Source: Bacteroides faecalis (GTDB lineage Bacteria > Bacteroidota > Bacteroidia > Bacteroidales > Bacteroidaceae). From it: a DNA stretch of 64,000 bases. The stretch's first letter is position 1. Each line of letters opens with the position of its first letter. Of this stretch, positions 26,259 to 35,349 are shown piece after piece. The DNA is taken from positions 62,001 to 126,000 of the forward strand of contig NZ_BHWB01000010.1 in assembly GCF_003865075.1 (NCBI RefSeq). Direction: 5' to 3'. Under the pieces are notes generated by a model that searched no databases, was not told the origin of the DNA, and saw only the letters and a program-made list of their open reading frames with translations. Made by a program: the position numbers and the translations under genes.

Positions 26259-28449
26259 AGTATATTAATAATTCTTTTTCAACTTTAGATGCCATTTCCT
26301 GTGTAAACACATATGTTAAGGACGTTGGTCCTTTTGCATTTCCTAAAAAGCCTTCTTTCTTGCAAAGATTTATAAAGAAACGAATGTGCTCTTCTTTGTT
26401 GCTAGGATATTTTGATGCTGTAAATGACCAATTTTGTTCGAGACGTCTTAATACATTCTTATCTAATCCTACAAAGGACGGAATGTTAGGCAAACGATTT
26501 GATATGCTTTGGGTTATAGAAGTTGCTTTATTCATTTCGGGAAATAACAAAGGAGTATCCTGTTTCTTTATTTTGATTTTGCCTTTCTTCTCTTCGTTAT
26601 GACCAAAATGTCTCAAAATATTTTTTTGTACAGTTTTAGACAAGTTGTTCTTTTCTAATATTGTGCAAAATGCATCATAATTATCTACAGATTGATAGAT
26701 TTTTAAGGACAACCAAGCTAACTCTTTTTGTTTCTTAGCTCTCTTCGATAGCGTTTCATTAATAGCATCTTCAAAACACTCGTTTATAGGTTTTGATGAA
26801 ACGGATAAAAACGATTCTAATTTATTTACCAATTGAGTGACTTCCTTGAAGTTTACTGATTTTAGAATAAAAGATAATTCTTCCTTTGAAAACTTACAAG
26901 ATCGTTTTTCAATTTCTTCTGAGCTGCAATTAATAAAAGATTCTGAATTGGCAATATCATGAGACAAGATTCCCATGTTTTTCCCATATAATTTTTTATA
27001 TACGAGTGAATATGTTGACATGTTGAGAATATCGGATAATGCCTCCTTATTCATTTCCATATAACCACATAAGCTACCCCACAAGGAAAGAATATAACGA
27101 TAATTTTCAAATTCTGCCATTTTGCACAAAGCCATACAATCATTGTAACTTTGGCCTTTTAATATAAATGCAGCTATAGATTTGAGTTCAATGTTATCAA
27201 TTCTATTTATTTCAAAATGGATGGCCGGATCGTTAATAAATGCATGTAAATCATTTATGTATGCTCGTTCTTTAGACTTCTTCCAATTGATTTCACCTAT
27301 TTGTCCCTTTAATATAGGTACAATGGTCTCCATCACTCCCATATAAAAACCAAGGCGATTAGCATATAACTTTTCTACTGTTTGTTTATTTTTTATTACA
27401 TAATCGATAACGGCATTAACTAATGGAGCATTAGAAATTGAAATAGTATTTCCATTCATTGAAATATCATTCAAAGTAGATGGGGGTAGACTTTTTTGTA
27501 AGACATCAACTGCATATGCTGTTCTCTTTTCTATGTCAGATCGAAGCCTTAAATAATCATCTTTAGTATGTAGCTCCGGAACTTGGGGGAGAAAATAACA
27601 TCCCCATTTTTTGCATAAAGAGGTGAATATATAATCCCAACAATTTATATTCTTGAGAAATCCTATTAAACATCCTTTAAGGAAATAAAATCTGTTTCCC
27701 AATTCATTCTTCAAGTTAACTTCAAATTGTTCTGTACTATTCCTCTCTGTTAAATCAATTTTCTTATATTCATCTAACAAAAAAGATAATTTCTCACCAA
27801 AAACAGTTATAGATGAAGGAGTAGAAATAAGACTGGTTAATATGTTGTATATATCTTGAGTAAGCCTTAATTGTACCGCTAAATCATGATTAACAGATTT
27901 CTGCTCTCCTAAGAGATATGCATATAATACGCCCTTTTGTTTATCAATAATTCCATCTTCAAATACTCCTACTTCATAATGTGAAATAGACGTAAGTTTC
28001 GGAAGTGGTCTTGTTTTAAACTTATTGGCATTTGGGACTATAGAATAATTATTATAGTATTTGATGGATTTATTACTTCGGGTATTTACTAAAGTAATTT
28101 TATATGCTTGCTCAGAGAAAAAATAGAAACAGCAATTTGTAGGAGTCAGATTCAGAGTATGAGAACAAATACAAACACCATCTTGTATTTCGTTTTCATA
28201 AAAATCTTGAGTTTGTACATCATCTTCAAACTCAATAAGCACTGGATAATTATAGCGTCCAACGTCGTTAATAGTAAATTGAACTGGATATTTAAATAAT
28301 ACGATAGCGTTAAAAGGACGAAGTTCCTCTATTTGTTCATATAATTTATACCCACTTAGCCGTTGAACATAATGTGATATAGGCAAAATACATTCAGACT
28401 GAAGTAGATTGTCCATATTTAAACTTGATGTCGGTATATAGAATTTCAT
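26245..28449 (-). CDS. Unrecognised 734-aa protein of the cargo operon
   Basis: No family recognised. No signal peptide or membrane segment. The N-terminal ~140 residues (KFYIPTSSLNMDNLLQSECI, FNAIVLFKYPVQFTINDVGR) form a beta-rich domain that resembles the start of ADP-ribosyltransferase-like domains (a Ser/Leu/Asn segment and a 'left of centre' substrate loop), a weak visual similarity only. The rest is mostly helical, with a basic stretch at ~620-645 (KKGKIKIKKQD) and a C-terminal winged-helix-like end. Starts 11 bp after the helicase gene and overlaps DUF1848 by 14 bp. Confidence 0.6.
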   Translation of the reverse strand: MKFYIPTSSLNMDNLLQSECILPISHYVQRLSGYKLYEQIEELRPFNAIVLFKYPVQFTINDVGRYNYPVLIEFEDDVQTQDFYENEIQDGVCICSHTLNLTPTNCCFYFFSEQAYKITLVNTRSNKSIKYYNNYSIVPNANKFKTRPLPKLTSISHYEVGVFEDGIIDKQKGVLYAYLLGEQKSVNHDLAVQLRLTQDIYNILTSLISTPSSITVFGEKLSFLLDEYKKIDLTERNSTEQFEVNLKNELGNRFYFLKGCLIGFLKNINCWDYIFTSLCKKWGCYFLPQVPELHTKDDYLRLRSDIEKRTAYAVDVLQKSLPPSTLNDISMNGNTISISNAPLVNAVIDYVIKNKQTVEKLYANRLGFYMGVMETIVPILKGQIGEINWKKSKERAYINDLHAFINDPAIHFEINRIDNIELKSIAAFILKGQSYNDCMALCKMAEFENYRYILSLWGSLCGYMEMNKEALSDILNMSTYSLVYKKLYGKNMGILSHDIANSESFINCSSEEIEKRSCKFSKEELSFILKSVNFKEVTQLVNKLESFLSVSSKPINECFEDAINETLSKRAKKQKELAWLSLKIYQSVDNYDAFCTILEKNNLSKTVQKNILRHFGHNEEKKGKIKIKKQDTPLLFPEMNKATSITQSISNRLPNIPSFVGLDKNVLRRLEQNWSFTASKYPSNKEEHIRFFINLCKKEGFLGNAKGPTSLTYVFTQEMASKVEKELLIYYDIR

Positions 28450-28460
28450 AAAGTATATAT

Positions 28461-29477
28461 TTAGAATGGTCCATTGGCATCAGTCTCATTCCCTGCATAG
28501 ATATGGGAATCAGGTGCTGGCAATCTGGGTGCTAGATTATCAGTATATAAAAGATAAAGATTTTCCAACGGACGTGTTGTTGCTACATATAATGCTGACT
28601 CTTTTTCAGTCATTGGTTCTATATTCCAGTAAACATAGTTCCTGAATTCATTAAGCCCACAGCATGGAATAAATACATCATTAAATTGTAATCCCTTAGC
28701 ACAGTGCCAAGTAATTATTTTAGGACTTGTTGATTTGAAATCTATATCCATATAATCGTGTGTTTTCCATTGAACAGGTATGCCTTTTGACACAAAATAG
28801 TCCCGAATCATAGTAACTTGATCGTTATAATACACAAGAATACCCACATCTATTAAACCATTATTAACGTATTCTATAATTTTATTAAGTTGCGATGTGG
28901 TTTGTATTAAACGTGGCTTTGGACCATGTTTGATACATGCAAATGACAAACGAGATGCGGGACGTATATGTTCACCAACCTTTGCATTTTCGATTGTGAG
29001 ACGATGGTTAATACACAAATCTTGTGGATGAATTCCTAATTGTTTAGCTGTTTCCTCTACACTTTGGACTGGATGGTTTGGGAATTCCATTATTGATTGA
29101 TTAGAATCTCCAAAAAACCAGCAGTATTTTCCATGAGCCTTAAAATCTGCAATTTCATCAGCATTAAAGTCCTGGCACTCATCTATGAACATATATGTGA
29201 ATTGCGGTTTTGAAGAACGTTTCCATTCTTCAAAATAATATACATGGCCTTCGTTTTGTCCAATTTCAGCTAATTCGTCAACAAAAAATTGTTTTAGTGA
29301 TTTTGTATAAACTATAATTGCATAGGAACTAGTTAGCGTCGAAACTTGTTTGGCTTTCTTTAGAAGAGTCAACGATTTTCCAGAACCTGCAATTCCCTTA
29401 ACTATTGCGGTTCGTTCTGCAGACATATTGATAATTATCTGCTGGTCTTTGTCTGGTGTAAGATTATCTAGTGCCAT
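28461..29477 (-). CDS. Minimal SF1 (UvrD/Rep-like) helicase or ATPase
   Basis: 338 aa, about half the length of a full UvrD. Motifs are in order: Walker A GIAGSGKS (residues ~28-35), Walker B FIDECQD, motif III GDSNQSI, motif V WHCAKGLQFNDVF, and motif VI ALYVATTRPLENL. Domains 1B and 2B are missing or very short, as in compact UvrD-like ATPases found in defence operons. It overlaps the methyltransferase gene by 10 bp. Likely moves on nucleic acid or acts as a sensor ATPase within the operon. Confidence 0.82.
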   Translation of the reverse strand: MALDNLTPDKDQQIIINMSAERTAIVKGIAGSGKSLTLLKKAKQVSTLTSSYAIIVYTKSLKQFFVDELAEIGQNEGHVYYFEEWKRSSKPQFTYMFIDECQDFNADEIADFKAHGKYCWFFGDSNQSIMEFPNHPVQSVEETAKQLGIHPQDLCINHRLTIENAKVGEHIRPASRLSFACIKHGPKPRLIQTTSQLNKIIEYVNNGLIDVGILVYYNDQVTMIRDYFVSKGIPVQWKTHDYMDIDFKSTSPKIITWHCAKGLQFNDVFIPCCGLNEFRNYVYWNIEPMTEKESALYVATTRPLENLYLLYTDNLAPRLPAPDSHIYAGNETDANGPF

Positions 29478-30430
29478 AAATCATAAGGTATATTTTTATC
29501 TGCTAACGGATTTATTGCACGACATGTTTTTAGAGTATATCCAGCCATTACTTCCTGAGCAAATGATTTATTACAAATTATTCTGTATGCGATTTTACTT
29601 CTATCACTATTTTTTCCCCTGTGGGATACATGAAAAATATCTTGCATATAACAACCGGAACATTGGTTCTCGAGGTGGTAACATGCATTTGGCACGATAC
29701 TTTTATATTGCTGTGAGTTCTTTAAAAATCTATTTATTCCACTATTCATCATTTGTGGATAATACAAACCATTATCTACTTTTGTTGTTACATCAGAAAT
29801 GATAAAGACTCCATTGGCTTTAAGCAATGGAGAAAAATACGAAACTATCAATTCATACGGATTACTTTTATTAAAAGTTCCACGTTGTACAAACTCATTT
29901 ATTGCCTTAAACGACATTATAAAATGATACTGCACATTTGACATATTTATAACATCCTGTATTTCCAGTTCAGATTCAATATAAATACATTGAGGATTAA
30001 TATGGATTTCAAGTCTGAATTCTGGTGCTTTTTCCATCAACTCCGTAAGATGATATAAAAATAATATTGCATCCGGATTTGCATCGTACGCATTTATATT
30101 TACTCGTTTTAAATTGGGAAGATTGTCGCTTAAAGCAACAAGTAAGCCTACAATTTCACCACCTGTTCCGCAGCAAAAATCTAACACGTTTATTTCCTGC
30201 AAATTATACAATGATTGTTTATATTTATCATTTGTCATTAGAGAGGATATAATACTATAAGCTTCCGCAAAACTTCTAGGAAAATATGTTCCTAGGTATA
30301 ATTTTACAAATTCGTATGGTTGATCTGGATTATAAACCACCTCCATAGGGCATGGTTCATAGACAGCCTCAAAATCATCAAAGATAATTTTATCAATCCA
30401 TTTAGGAAGTATAACAGATTTATTATCCAT
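29468..30430 (-). CDS. SAM-dependent methyltransferase, Rsm22-like
   Basis: 320 aa. SAM-binding motif I is VLDFCCGTGGEIVG (~80), with the acidic motif II in INAYDANPDA and a late strand GVFIISDVT. No NPPY or PC motif, so it is not an ordinary DNA methylase. The C-terminal ACYHLENQCSGCYMQDIFH followed by SHRG and a basic RSKIAYRI resembles the Cys/His cluster of Rsm22-type RNA methyltransferases; this is a weak resemblance. First gene of the operon, 53 bp after a -7 box. Confidence 0.68.
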   Translation of the reverse strand: MDNKSVILPKWIDKIIFDDFEAVYEPCPMEVVYNPDQPYEFVKLYLGTYFPRSFAEAYSIISSLMTNDKYKQSLYNLQEINVLDFCCGTGGEIVGLLVALSDNLPNLKRVNINAYDANPDAILFLYHLTELMEKAPEFRLEIHINPQCIYIESELEIQDVINMSNVQYHFIMSFKAINEFVQRGTFNKSNPYELIVSYFSPLLKANGVFIISDVTTKVDNGLYYPQMMNSGINRFLKNSQQYKSIVPNACYHLENQCSGCYMQDIFHVSHRGKNSDRSKIAYRIICNKSFAQEVMAGYTLKTCRAINPLADKNIPYDLWH

Positions 30431-30482
30431 AAAACTTTTCTCTTATCTATTGTCTTCTTTTTGAATTGTCAATATTTGGACA

Positions 30483-30490
30483 CAAATATA
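30483..30490 (-). promoter_or_regulatory. Promoter -7 box of the five-gene cargo operon
   Basis: TATATTTG on the minus strand, 53 bp before the methyltransferase ATG. It lies directly after the mobV terminator hairpin. Confidence 0.6.
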
Positions 30491-30540
30491 TAAAAAGGAT
30501 TGCAGATTCTCGAGAAAATCTTCGAAAAACTGCAATTCTT
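30489..30540 (-). terminator. Terminator of mobV
   Basis: On the minus strand ATTGCAG...AGATT pairs with AATCTGCAAT and is followed by CCTTTTTATAT. The T-run merges into the -7 box of the cargo operon, so the two signals overlap. Confidence 0.55.
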
Positions 30541-30580
30541 TTGTGAGAAAGATTGTTTGCCTACAAAACAACGCTATTTG

Positions 30581-31975
30581 TTATCGTTTTCGTTTGAATG
30601 AAGTCATATTATTATCATGCTTCTTCTCGCTCCACGGCAAATCCGAAGACACCTCTCCACCTCCTGTACCGACATGCACTTGTGCCGGGCCTCCGACTGC
30701 AAGGGTGAACGCTGCTCCCAATAGCTCCACTTGTCTTGTGCTTACCTGTTCCTGCGGCTCGAATACTGCATTGACAAACTCCTCGTCCGTGATTTGTCCG
30801 TTGAAATGCCTTTGGGCCACATCATAGTCTATTTGGAATTTAGTGTTCTCGAAAAGTTCCTCTCCGACCCGAGTCCAGATGTGGAGTGACGGATTCCGAT
30901 AGTTTGAGACATTGGTACGTACAAGTTTTGCACCGGATGACAGGCTGTAACGCTGCGGATTGACCTTGCGGTCAAGCAAGCCTATCTGCTTCCGTTGCCT
31001 GTCTATGACTGTATCTTTCTCTTTTGACTGTCGCTCGGCGGTTTCCGCCCTGCGGATGGCCGCGTCTATCTCTTTCTGATAGCCGTTCCGTAGTTTCCCG
31101 ATTTCTGATTTATGTTGTTCCTGCAATCGAACCTTTTCTGCCTGAAGTTCCTTAATCTGTTTATTGAGTTTGGCAATCAGCTCATCCTTGTTCGCAAGTT
31201 CCTTTTTTGCCTTAGCAAGGTCTCCCTTGCCGAACCACGATAGTACGGTACTTCTGCCTTCTTTTGCCCGTTCAATGTCTGCCTGTAATCTGGTAATGTC
31301 TTCCTCATATTGGATTACCTGCTGCCTGTAATATTCCGAGTTCGTCTGATGCTTGGCGGTAGAGCCGACAATCCCACGCTGCAAACCGAACGGTTTCATG
31401 GCCTTGGCATAGCTGTTCTGGTATTCATGTAATTTGGTACGACGCATCACATCGTCCGCCGACAGACGGGGTCCGGACTTCGTTTCATATTTCTTTTCGC
31501 CCTCCCGCTTCCTGCGGATACGCTCATCGGTTACAACGGGCACGACTGTGGCGTGCAGGTGCGGGGTCTTTTCGTCCATGTGCAGAACGCAGGACACAAG
31601 GTTCTCGTTACCAAAGGTCTCCTTTAGCCATTTGAGATTGGCATCGATCCAATAGTCCAGTTTGCCGTCATTGGCAATTTTCATCATCTGTTCATGTGTT
31701 CCGGTCAGCATTACGCGTATTGCCTTTGTCTGGTTCTTGCTGACTTTGCGGCGCAGCCCGACGGTCTCGATGCGGCGCTGTATCGCCTCGGTGCGATTGG
31801 ACACGCCATCGGAAAATCTGACCAACTCACGGTTGAGATGTGTCCGGTCTGCGTCGGCATTGACCGGCACATAAACCATTCCCTTGGCATCCTTTCTTTC
31901 TATATGGCATGACATTCCACTGTCATTACCGCTGCCACGCTGCAGGTGGCAGACAGCGTATTGTGTATTACTCAT
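30581..31975 (-). CDS. MobV/Pre family relaxase
   Basis: 464 aa. N-terminal relaxase domain: YAVCHLQRGSGNDSGMSCHI, then HIERK, NRELVRFSDGVSNR and the metal-binding HMDEKTPHLHATVVPV (HxxxxTPHLH). A long coiled coil covers residues ~235-330 (many Glu, Lys and Gln). Relaxases of this family nick oriT and start mobilization of small Bacteroides elements with helper transfer machinery. The adjacent oriT-like dyad at 32005-32135 fits. Confidence 0.92.
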   Translation of the reverse strand: MSNTQYAVCHLQRGSGNDSGMSCHIERKDAKGMVYVPVNADADRTHLNRELVRFSDGVSNRTEAIQRRIETVGLRRKVSKNQTKAIRVMLTGTHEQMMKIANDGKLDYWIDANLKWLKETFGNENLVSCVLHMDEKTPHLHATVVPVVTDERIRRKREGEKKYETKSGPRLSADDVMRRTKLHEYQNSYAKAMKPFGLQRGIVGSTAKHQTNSEYYRQQVIQYEEDITRLQADIERAKEGRSTVLSWFGKGDLAKAKKELANKDELIAKLNKQIKELQAEKVRLQEQHKSEIGKLRNGYQKEIDAAIRRAETAERQSKEKDTVIDRQRKQIGLLDRKVNPQRYSLSSGAKLVRTNVSNYRNPSLHIWTRVGEELFENTKFQIDYDVAQRHFNGQITDEEFVNAVFEPQEQVSTRQVELLGAAFTLAVGGPAQVHVGTGGGEVSSDLPWSEKKHDNNMTSFKRKR

Positions 31976-32004
31976 ATCTGTTCGTTATTTTATTGTTATT
32001 CTTG

Positions 32005-32135
32005 TTGTAAAATCCCGTTAGACAGCCGAAGGCATACCCGGAGCCTGAGGAGTGTCCTCGGTTTATGGGCTTTTTGACTGCCGGACGCGAAGCGGAGGTG
32101 GTGAAAATGCCCTAATAAGCTACGGGATTTTACAA
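32005..32135. other. Probable oriT of the nested element
   Basis: A perfect 14-bp inverted repeat (TTGTAAAATCCCGT at 32005-32018, ACGGGATTTTACAA at 32122-32135) encloses shorter dyads (CCGAGGACAC/GTGTCCTCGG-type). It lies directly upstream of mobV, where MobV elements carry their origin. The nick site is not identified. Confidence 0.6.
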
Positions 32136-32176
32136 CCCCATTTTCATGGAACAGCGAGCTGTCCGTTGTGCCTCCT

Positions 32177-33241
32177 TCATTCCATCTTTCCTGCATCTAC
32201 CAGTTCGAGTTCAAAGGTGTTGATGAAGGTCTGTAACGCGGGATTGAGTTCTATCATCTTCTGTAGAATCATCTGCGGTGTATCTTCCATCAGGAGGAAG
32301 TCGGCGATGTCCAGTCCCCGACTACGCTGTTCATCGGTCGCCATCTTCTCCAACAGATCGGAACAGGTGGCAGATTTACAAATGGACTGTAGCATCTTGG
32401 CTTTGCACCGCCATTCACCCGTTGCCTTGAGGTCGGGGAAGAGAACCACATCATGCCCTCGTAGTACCTGCATGGCCTCGCTGTTGAAGCTGCCGTGCAT
32501 CCCTCCGGTGGCGAGCCATACCAAATCAGGGATGAACAATGCTGCAATCAGTGCTGTTTTCTCGCTTTCTACAATGCCAACGGTTCTTGCCAGAGATGAA
32601 GTATCAGCCAGCAGATGCTCACCGAACAGGCATTGTCTCATGTGGAACCCCGGTATCTTTCTTACCGAATGTACCCAGCTGACCTGACTGAATGGCTGCT
32701 TGATACGATGTCCGGTTGTTGCATCATAGCCCATAATCTTGCCAGCCCGGACATTACCGTTGACATCAATCTGCCAGAACACAGTCGCACCGTGCCACAT
32801 CTTGGATGTACCGACCTTGTAGAGATTGAACAGCCGTTCCGTTTTCTCTTTACCTGCCACAATGGTCAGGTATCGGTATAAAGGGTTGATGTCAAACCTC
32901 TGCATGGACAGCTCCACCCAAGCATAAGGAAGATAAGGAATCTGTGGCTGTGATTTAGGTGATGATTTTACTACTGATTTTATGACTGTTGATGTAACAT
33001 TGCCATACCCATCTTGTCCGGTCAAAGTATCCTTGACAGCAGGGTTGTCATGAAAATATTCTCTGGGTGTATAGTGGTAGCCGCAACTGTTGATGTGGTC
33101 ACACTTGCCCACATTGCCGGGAAACGAAACCTGCCCTTCCTCGTCAACGTACCGGGTAAAACAGGCTTTCCTGCCGCATCCGGGACAGACGGTCTTGCTG
33201 CCCGGACTGTATTTCTGGAGATGGAATCTGTATTCACTCAT
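32177..33241 (-). CDS. DUF6371/primase-like protein with zinc finger
   Basis: 354 aa. The N-terminus has a CHC2-like zinc finger (VCPGCGRKACFTRYVD, KCDHINSCGYHY). The middle carries TOPRIM-like features (IVESEKTALIAALFIPDLVWLATGG, VVLFPDLKATGE). This pairs with DUF3987 proteins in Bacteroides mobilizable elements and probably acts in element replication or strand synthesis after transfer. Family name from recall; the Zn-finger and TOPRIM features are seen. Confidence 0.78.
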   Translation of the reverse strand: MSEYRFHLQKYSPGSKTVCPGCGRKACFTRYVDEEGQVSFPGNVGKCDHINSCGYHYTPREYFHDNPAVKDTLTGQDGYGNVTSTVIKSVVKSSPKSQPQIPYLPYAWVELSMQRFDINPLYRYLTIVAGKEKTERLFNLYKVGTSKMWHGATVFWQIDVNGNVRAGKIMGYDATTGHRIKQPFSQVSWVHSVRKIPGFHMRQCLFGEHLLADTSSLARTVGIVESEKTALIAALFIPDLVWLATGGMHGSFNSEAMQVLRGHDVVLFPDLKATGEWRCKAKMLQSICKSATCSDLLEKMATDEQRSRGLDIADFLLMEDTPQMILQKMIELNPALQTFINTFELELVDAGKME

Positions 33242-33280
33242 AGCTATCTCTTTTTGATTCCTGCAAACCGAAAGGTTATT

Positions 33281-33388
33281 TGCAGTCTGCAGTCCTTGCA
33301 GTTTTGCAGGATTTTTCCGTTTTCAGTAACTCGAAACTGCAAGACTGAAGAAACTGCAAGCTGCAACAGGGGGCATTTCATTGCAGTC
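33281..33388. repeat. Iteron-like TTGCAGT repeats between the two replication genes
   Basis: TGCAGT occurs at 33281, 33288, 33298 and 33382 on the plus strand, and the 11-mer GAAACTGCAAG is exactly repeated at 33333-33343 and 33350-33360, 17 bp apart. Clustered repeats next to a DUF3987 gene suggest an origin or operator. The same TTGCAGT heptamer starts the element's att core. Confidence 0.5.
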
Positions 33389-33397
33389 TTTGGTTGA

Positions 33398-34786
33398 TTA
33401 CTCATTTTCATTTATGGAGTATTTGCCGGATCCATACATGACTTTCTCGTAATGTCCGGCTTTCGCTTTCCGCAGAAGACGGCTGTGGCATAGTTCCTTG
33501 AGATAGTTCATCACAGTACGCTCGCTGACACCCTGCAATTCTTTGCCTATGGCAATGGCCGTCTTTGTATCAAAAGTATCAGGTAGCAATGACAGCAACA
33601 CCTTCGGTGGCTCTTCACAGGTGTCGTTCGCCACGAAGGAACGGAGACGGATATATGAATCCTCGAAGTAGTCATTCAGACGTATGGCGGCTTTCACTGA
33701 TGCCATATCCACAAATTGCAGGTGACTTTCATCGGAAGCATATCGCAAGACCTGAATTATCAGAGCCAACCGTGCTACATGAGTAGGATGTTTCATCTCC
33801 CGGCTGTCCACTTCGGCATCATCCTCTATTTGATTGATACGCTCCACTTTCCTGTTCCACCATGAGAAAAAGTATTCCTTGGCATCTCTGGCCATAGACA
33901 GCACATGAGGTATCCTTTCTTCCGCTTCGGCTTCATAATCCAAGGCAAGAACCTTGTTCAATATGTTCTCCCACCGTGTTGCAGCCAAGGAAGTCATCTC
34001 CCCGTCATCGTCCCGGTTTATCCACTTTGATATTTCTGGGGACTTGGGCATAACGAACAGGATGCGGTCAAGCAGTCCGTTTTCCTCGAATCCCTTTCTG
34101 AGAAGTTCATGTACACGCTTGGTCTGTGTACCCCCGATGATGTTGATGCACGGATGTTCTATGTGGACGGGAATGGCGTTGTTTACCCTTGTCACGTCCA
34201 AAGCTCCGCCACTCCATGCGGTAAGCAGCTGTTCTATGAGCTGTCCGTTCGTGTAGCGGTTGGCGGAGTTGAACATGCCCATTATCTCGTCCACCAGAAT
34301 GACCACGCTTCTCGGATTGTTGTTGTGCGTCAGCATTAGCGATTCGGGTGTGAAGTCGGACACGATGGTACGTTTCAGGACAGGCTTCCTCCCGTTTTCT
34401 CCTGCCGCCTTCCATGCTTCCATCTCTGCCGCATACGCCTTGAACAGGGCATAGTCATGTTTCCGTATCGGGCGGAATGCCGCCTCCAATGGCGGTGTCT
34501 TGCCCAGTCCGGGTCTGCCTACCAGAATGATGTACAACGCACCGTTGCTCTGCCAGTCACCCTTGATACGGATGCGGTATGTGCCGCCCAAGGCAGCGGA
34601 CACGGCCGACAGCATGGATGTTGCGATGAACTCCGCCTTGTAGTTCTCGTATGTGGCCATATCGAGTATGATTGACTGCACGGTCTGGGGAAACACATCC
34701 AAGGGGAAGCCCGTGTCTCCGGTATGCTCCGCCTCCATGCGTATCCGGTTGCACAGTTCAAGCCGGGTATTCTTCATCTCATCCAT
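33398..34786 (-). CDS. DUF3987 family protein, primase/helicase-like
   Basis: About 462 aa from ATG 34786 (MDEMKNTRLELC); the ATG overlaps the stop of the upstream HTH gene, so earlier in-frame codons are not used. P-loop IILVGRPGLGKTPPLEAAFRPI (Walker A GRPGLGKT), Walker B-like VVILVDEIMGMF, and a conserved SGGALDV/NIIGGTQ region are DUF3987 features. A C-terminal winged helix (GVSERTVMNYLKELCHSRLL) follows. These proteins are thought to act in replication of mobilizable elements. Confidence 0.85.
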   Translation of the reverse strand: MDEMKNTRLELCNRIRMEAEHTGDTGFPLDVFPQTVQSIILDMATYENYKAEFIATSMLSAVSAALGGTYRIRIKGDWQSNGALYIILVGRPGLGKTPPLEAAFRPIRKHDYALFKAYAAEMEAWKAAGENGRKPVLKRTIVSDFTPESLMLTHNNNPRSVVILVDEIMGMFNSANRYTNGQLIEQLLTAWSGGALDVTRVNNAIPVHIEHPCINIIGGTQTKRVHELLRKGFEENGLLDRILFVMPKSPEISKWINRDDDGEMTSLAATRWENILNKVLALDYEAEAEERIPHVLSMARDAKEYFFSWWNRKVERINQIEDDAEVDSREMKHPTHVARLALIIQVLRYASDESHLQFVDMASVKAAIRLNDYFEDSYIRLRSFVANDTCEEPPKVLLSLLPDTFDTKTAIAIGKELQGVSERTVMNYLKELCHSRLLRKAKAGHYEKVMYGSGKYSINENE

Positions 34787-35132
34787 TTCTCTTCTTGCAA
34801 TAGGATGTAATACTCTCTGACCTGCCTCCCGTCTGCACACGGCGCACATCGGACTTGGCGTACATGTTCTTGTTGCCGACCTTGACGGGAACGAGGTAGC
34901 CCCGCTTCGCCCACAGGTTGAGCGTACCCTCGCACACGTTCAACAGTTCACGGACTTGCTTTGTATTCAGCCAGCCTTCTTCCGCTTCACGTTGCATGGC
35001 TGCATTCCGCTCTTCCTGCTGCGCCATGATGGTGCGTTGCACGATGGACTCCGCAAACATTTTAAGGTCTGTGGGAGTGACTTCCAGTTTCACGCTCGCT
35101 CCCTGCTCGACCAGACTTTCAATTGTAATCAT
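34779..35132 (-). CDS. HTH protein (excisionase/regulator) of the nested element
   Basis: 117 aa from ATG 35132; the longer ORF upstream extends past the promoter and is rejected. N-terminal helix (ESLVEQGASVKLEVTPTDLKMFAE) and an HTH_17 domain (WLNTKQVRELLNVCEGTLNL, then NKNMYAKSDVRR). Stop overlaps the DUF3987 start. Probably regulates the replication/mobilization operon or excision. Confidence 0.8.
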   Translation of the reverse strand: MITIESLVEQGASVKLEVTPTDLKMFAESIVQRTIMAQQEERNAAMQREAEEGWLNTKQVRELLNVCEGTLNLWAKRGYLVPVKVGNKNMYAKSDVRRVQTGGRSESITSYCKKRNG

Positions 35133-35246
35133 AAATATCAGCTTTTGAAGTTTTTGACGGCCATCTTCAAAAGTTCCCTGATGCTCCGCTTCCGATGGCT
35201 TATAAAAGAGAAGCACCGCCGACCCTCGGGAAAAGGATTGACGGTG

Positions 35247-35254
35247 CAAAAGTA
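35247..35254 (-). promoter_or_regulatory. Promoter -7 box of the HTH-DUF3987 operon
   Basis: TACTTTTG on the minus strand. It implies a 5' leader of about 110 bases before the ATG at 35132. Confidence 0.6.
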
Positions 35255-35349
35255 TATATGAATTGAAACAGATTGATATATAGCAGATTGTCTTAAATTG
35301 TCATGACAATTCAAGTCTGTATGACCATATAAAACGGCTTTATTTTACC

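Noticed and set aside
29468..30430. Calling the methyltransferase a restriction-modification DNA methylase
   Set aside because: No NPPY/DPPY or PC motif; the Cys/His C-terminus fits RNA-type enzymes better.
30067..32881. Many plus-strand ORFs opposite the MTase, mobV and DUF6371 genes
   Set aside because: Shadow frames of clear minus-strand genes.
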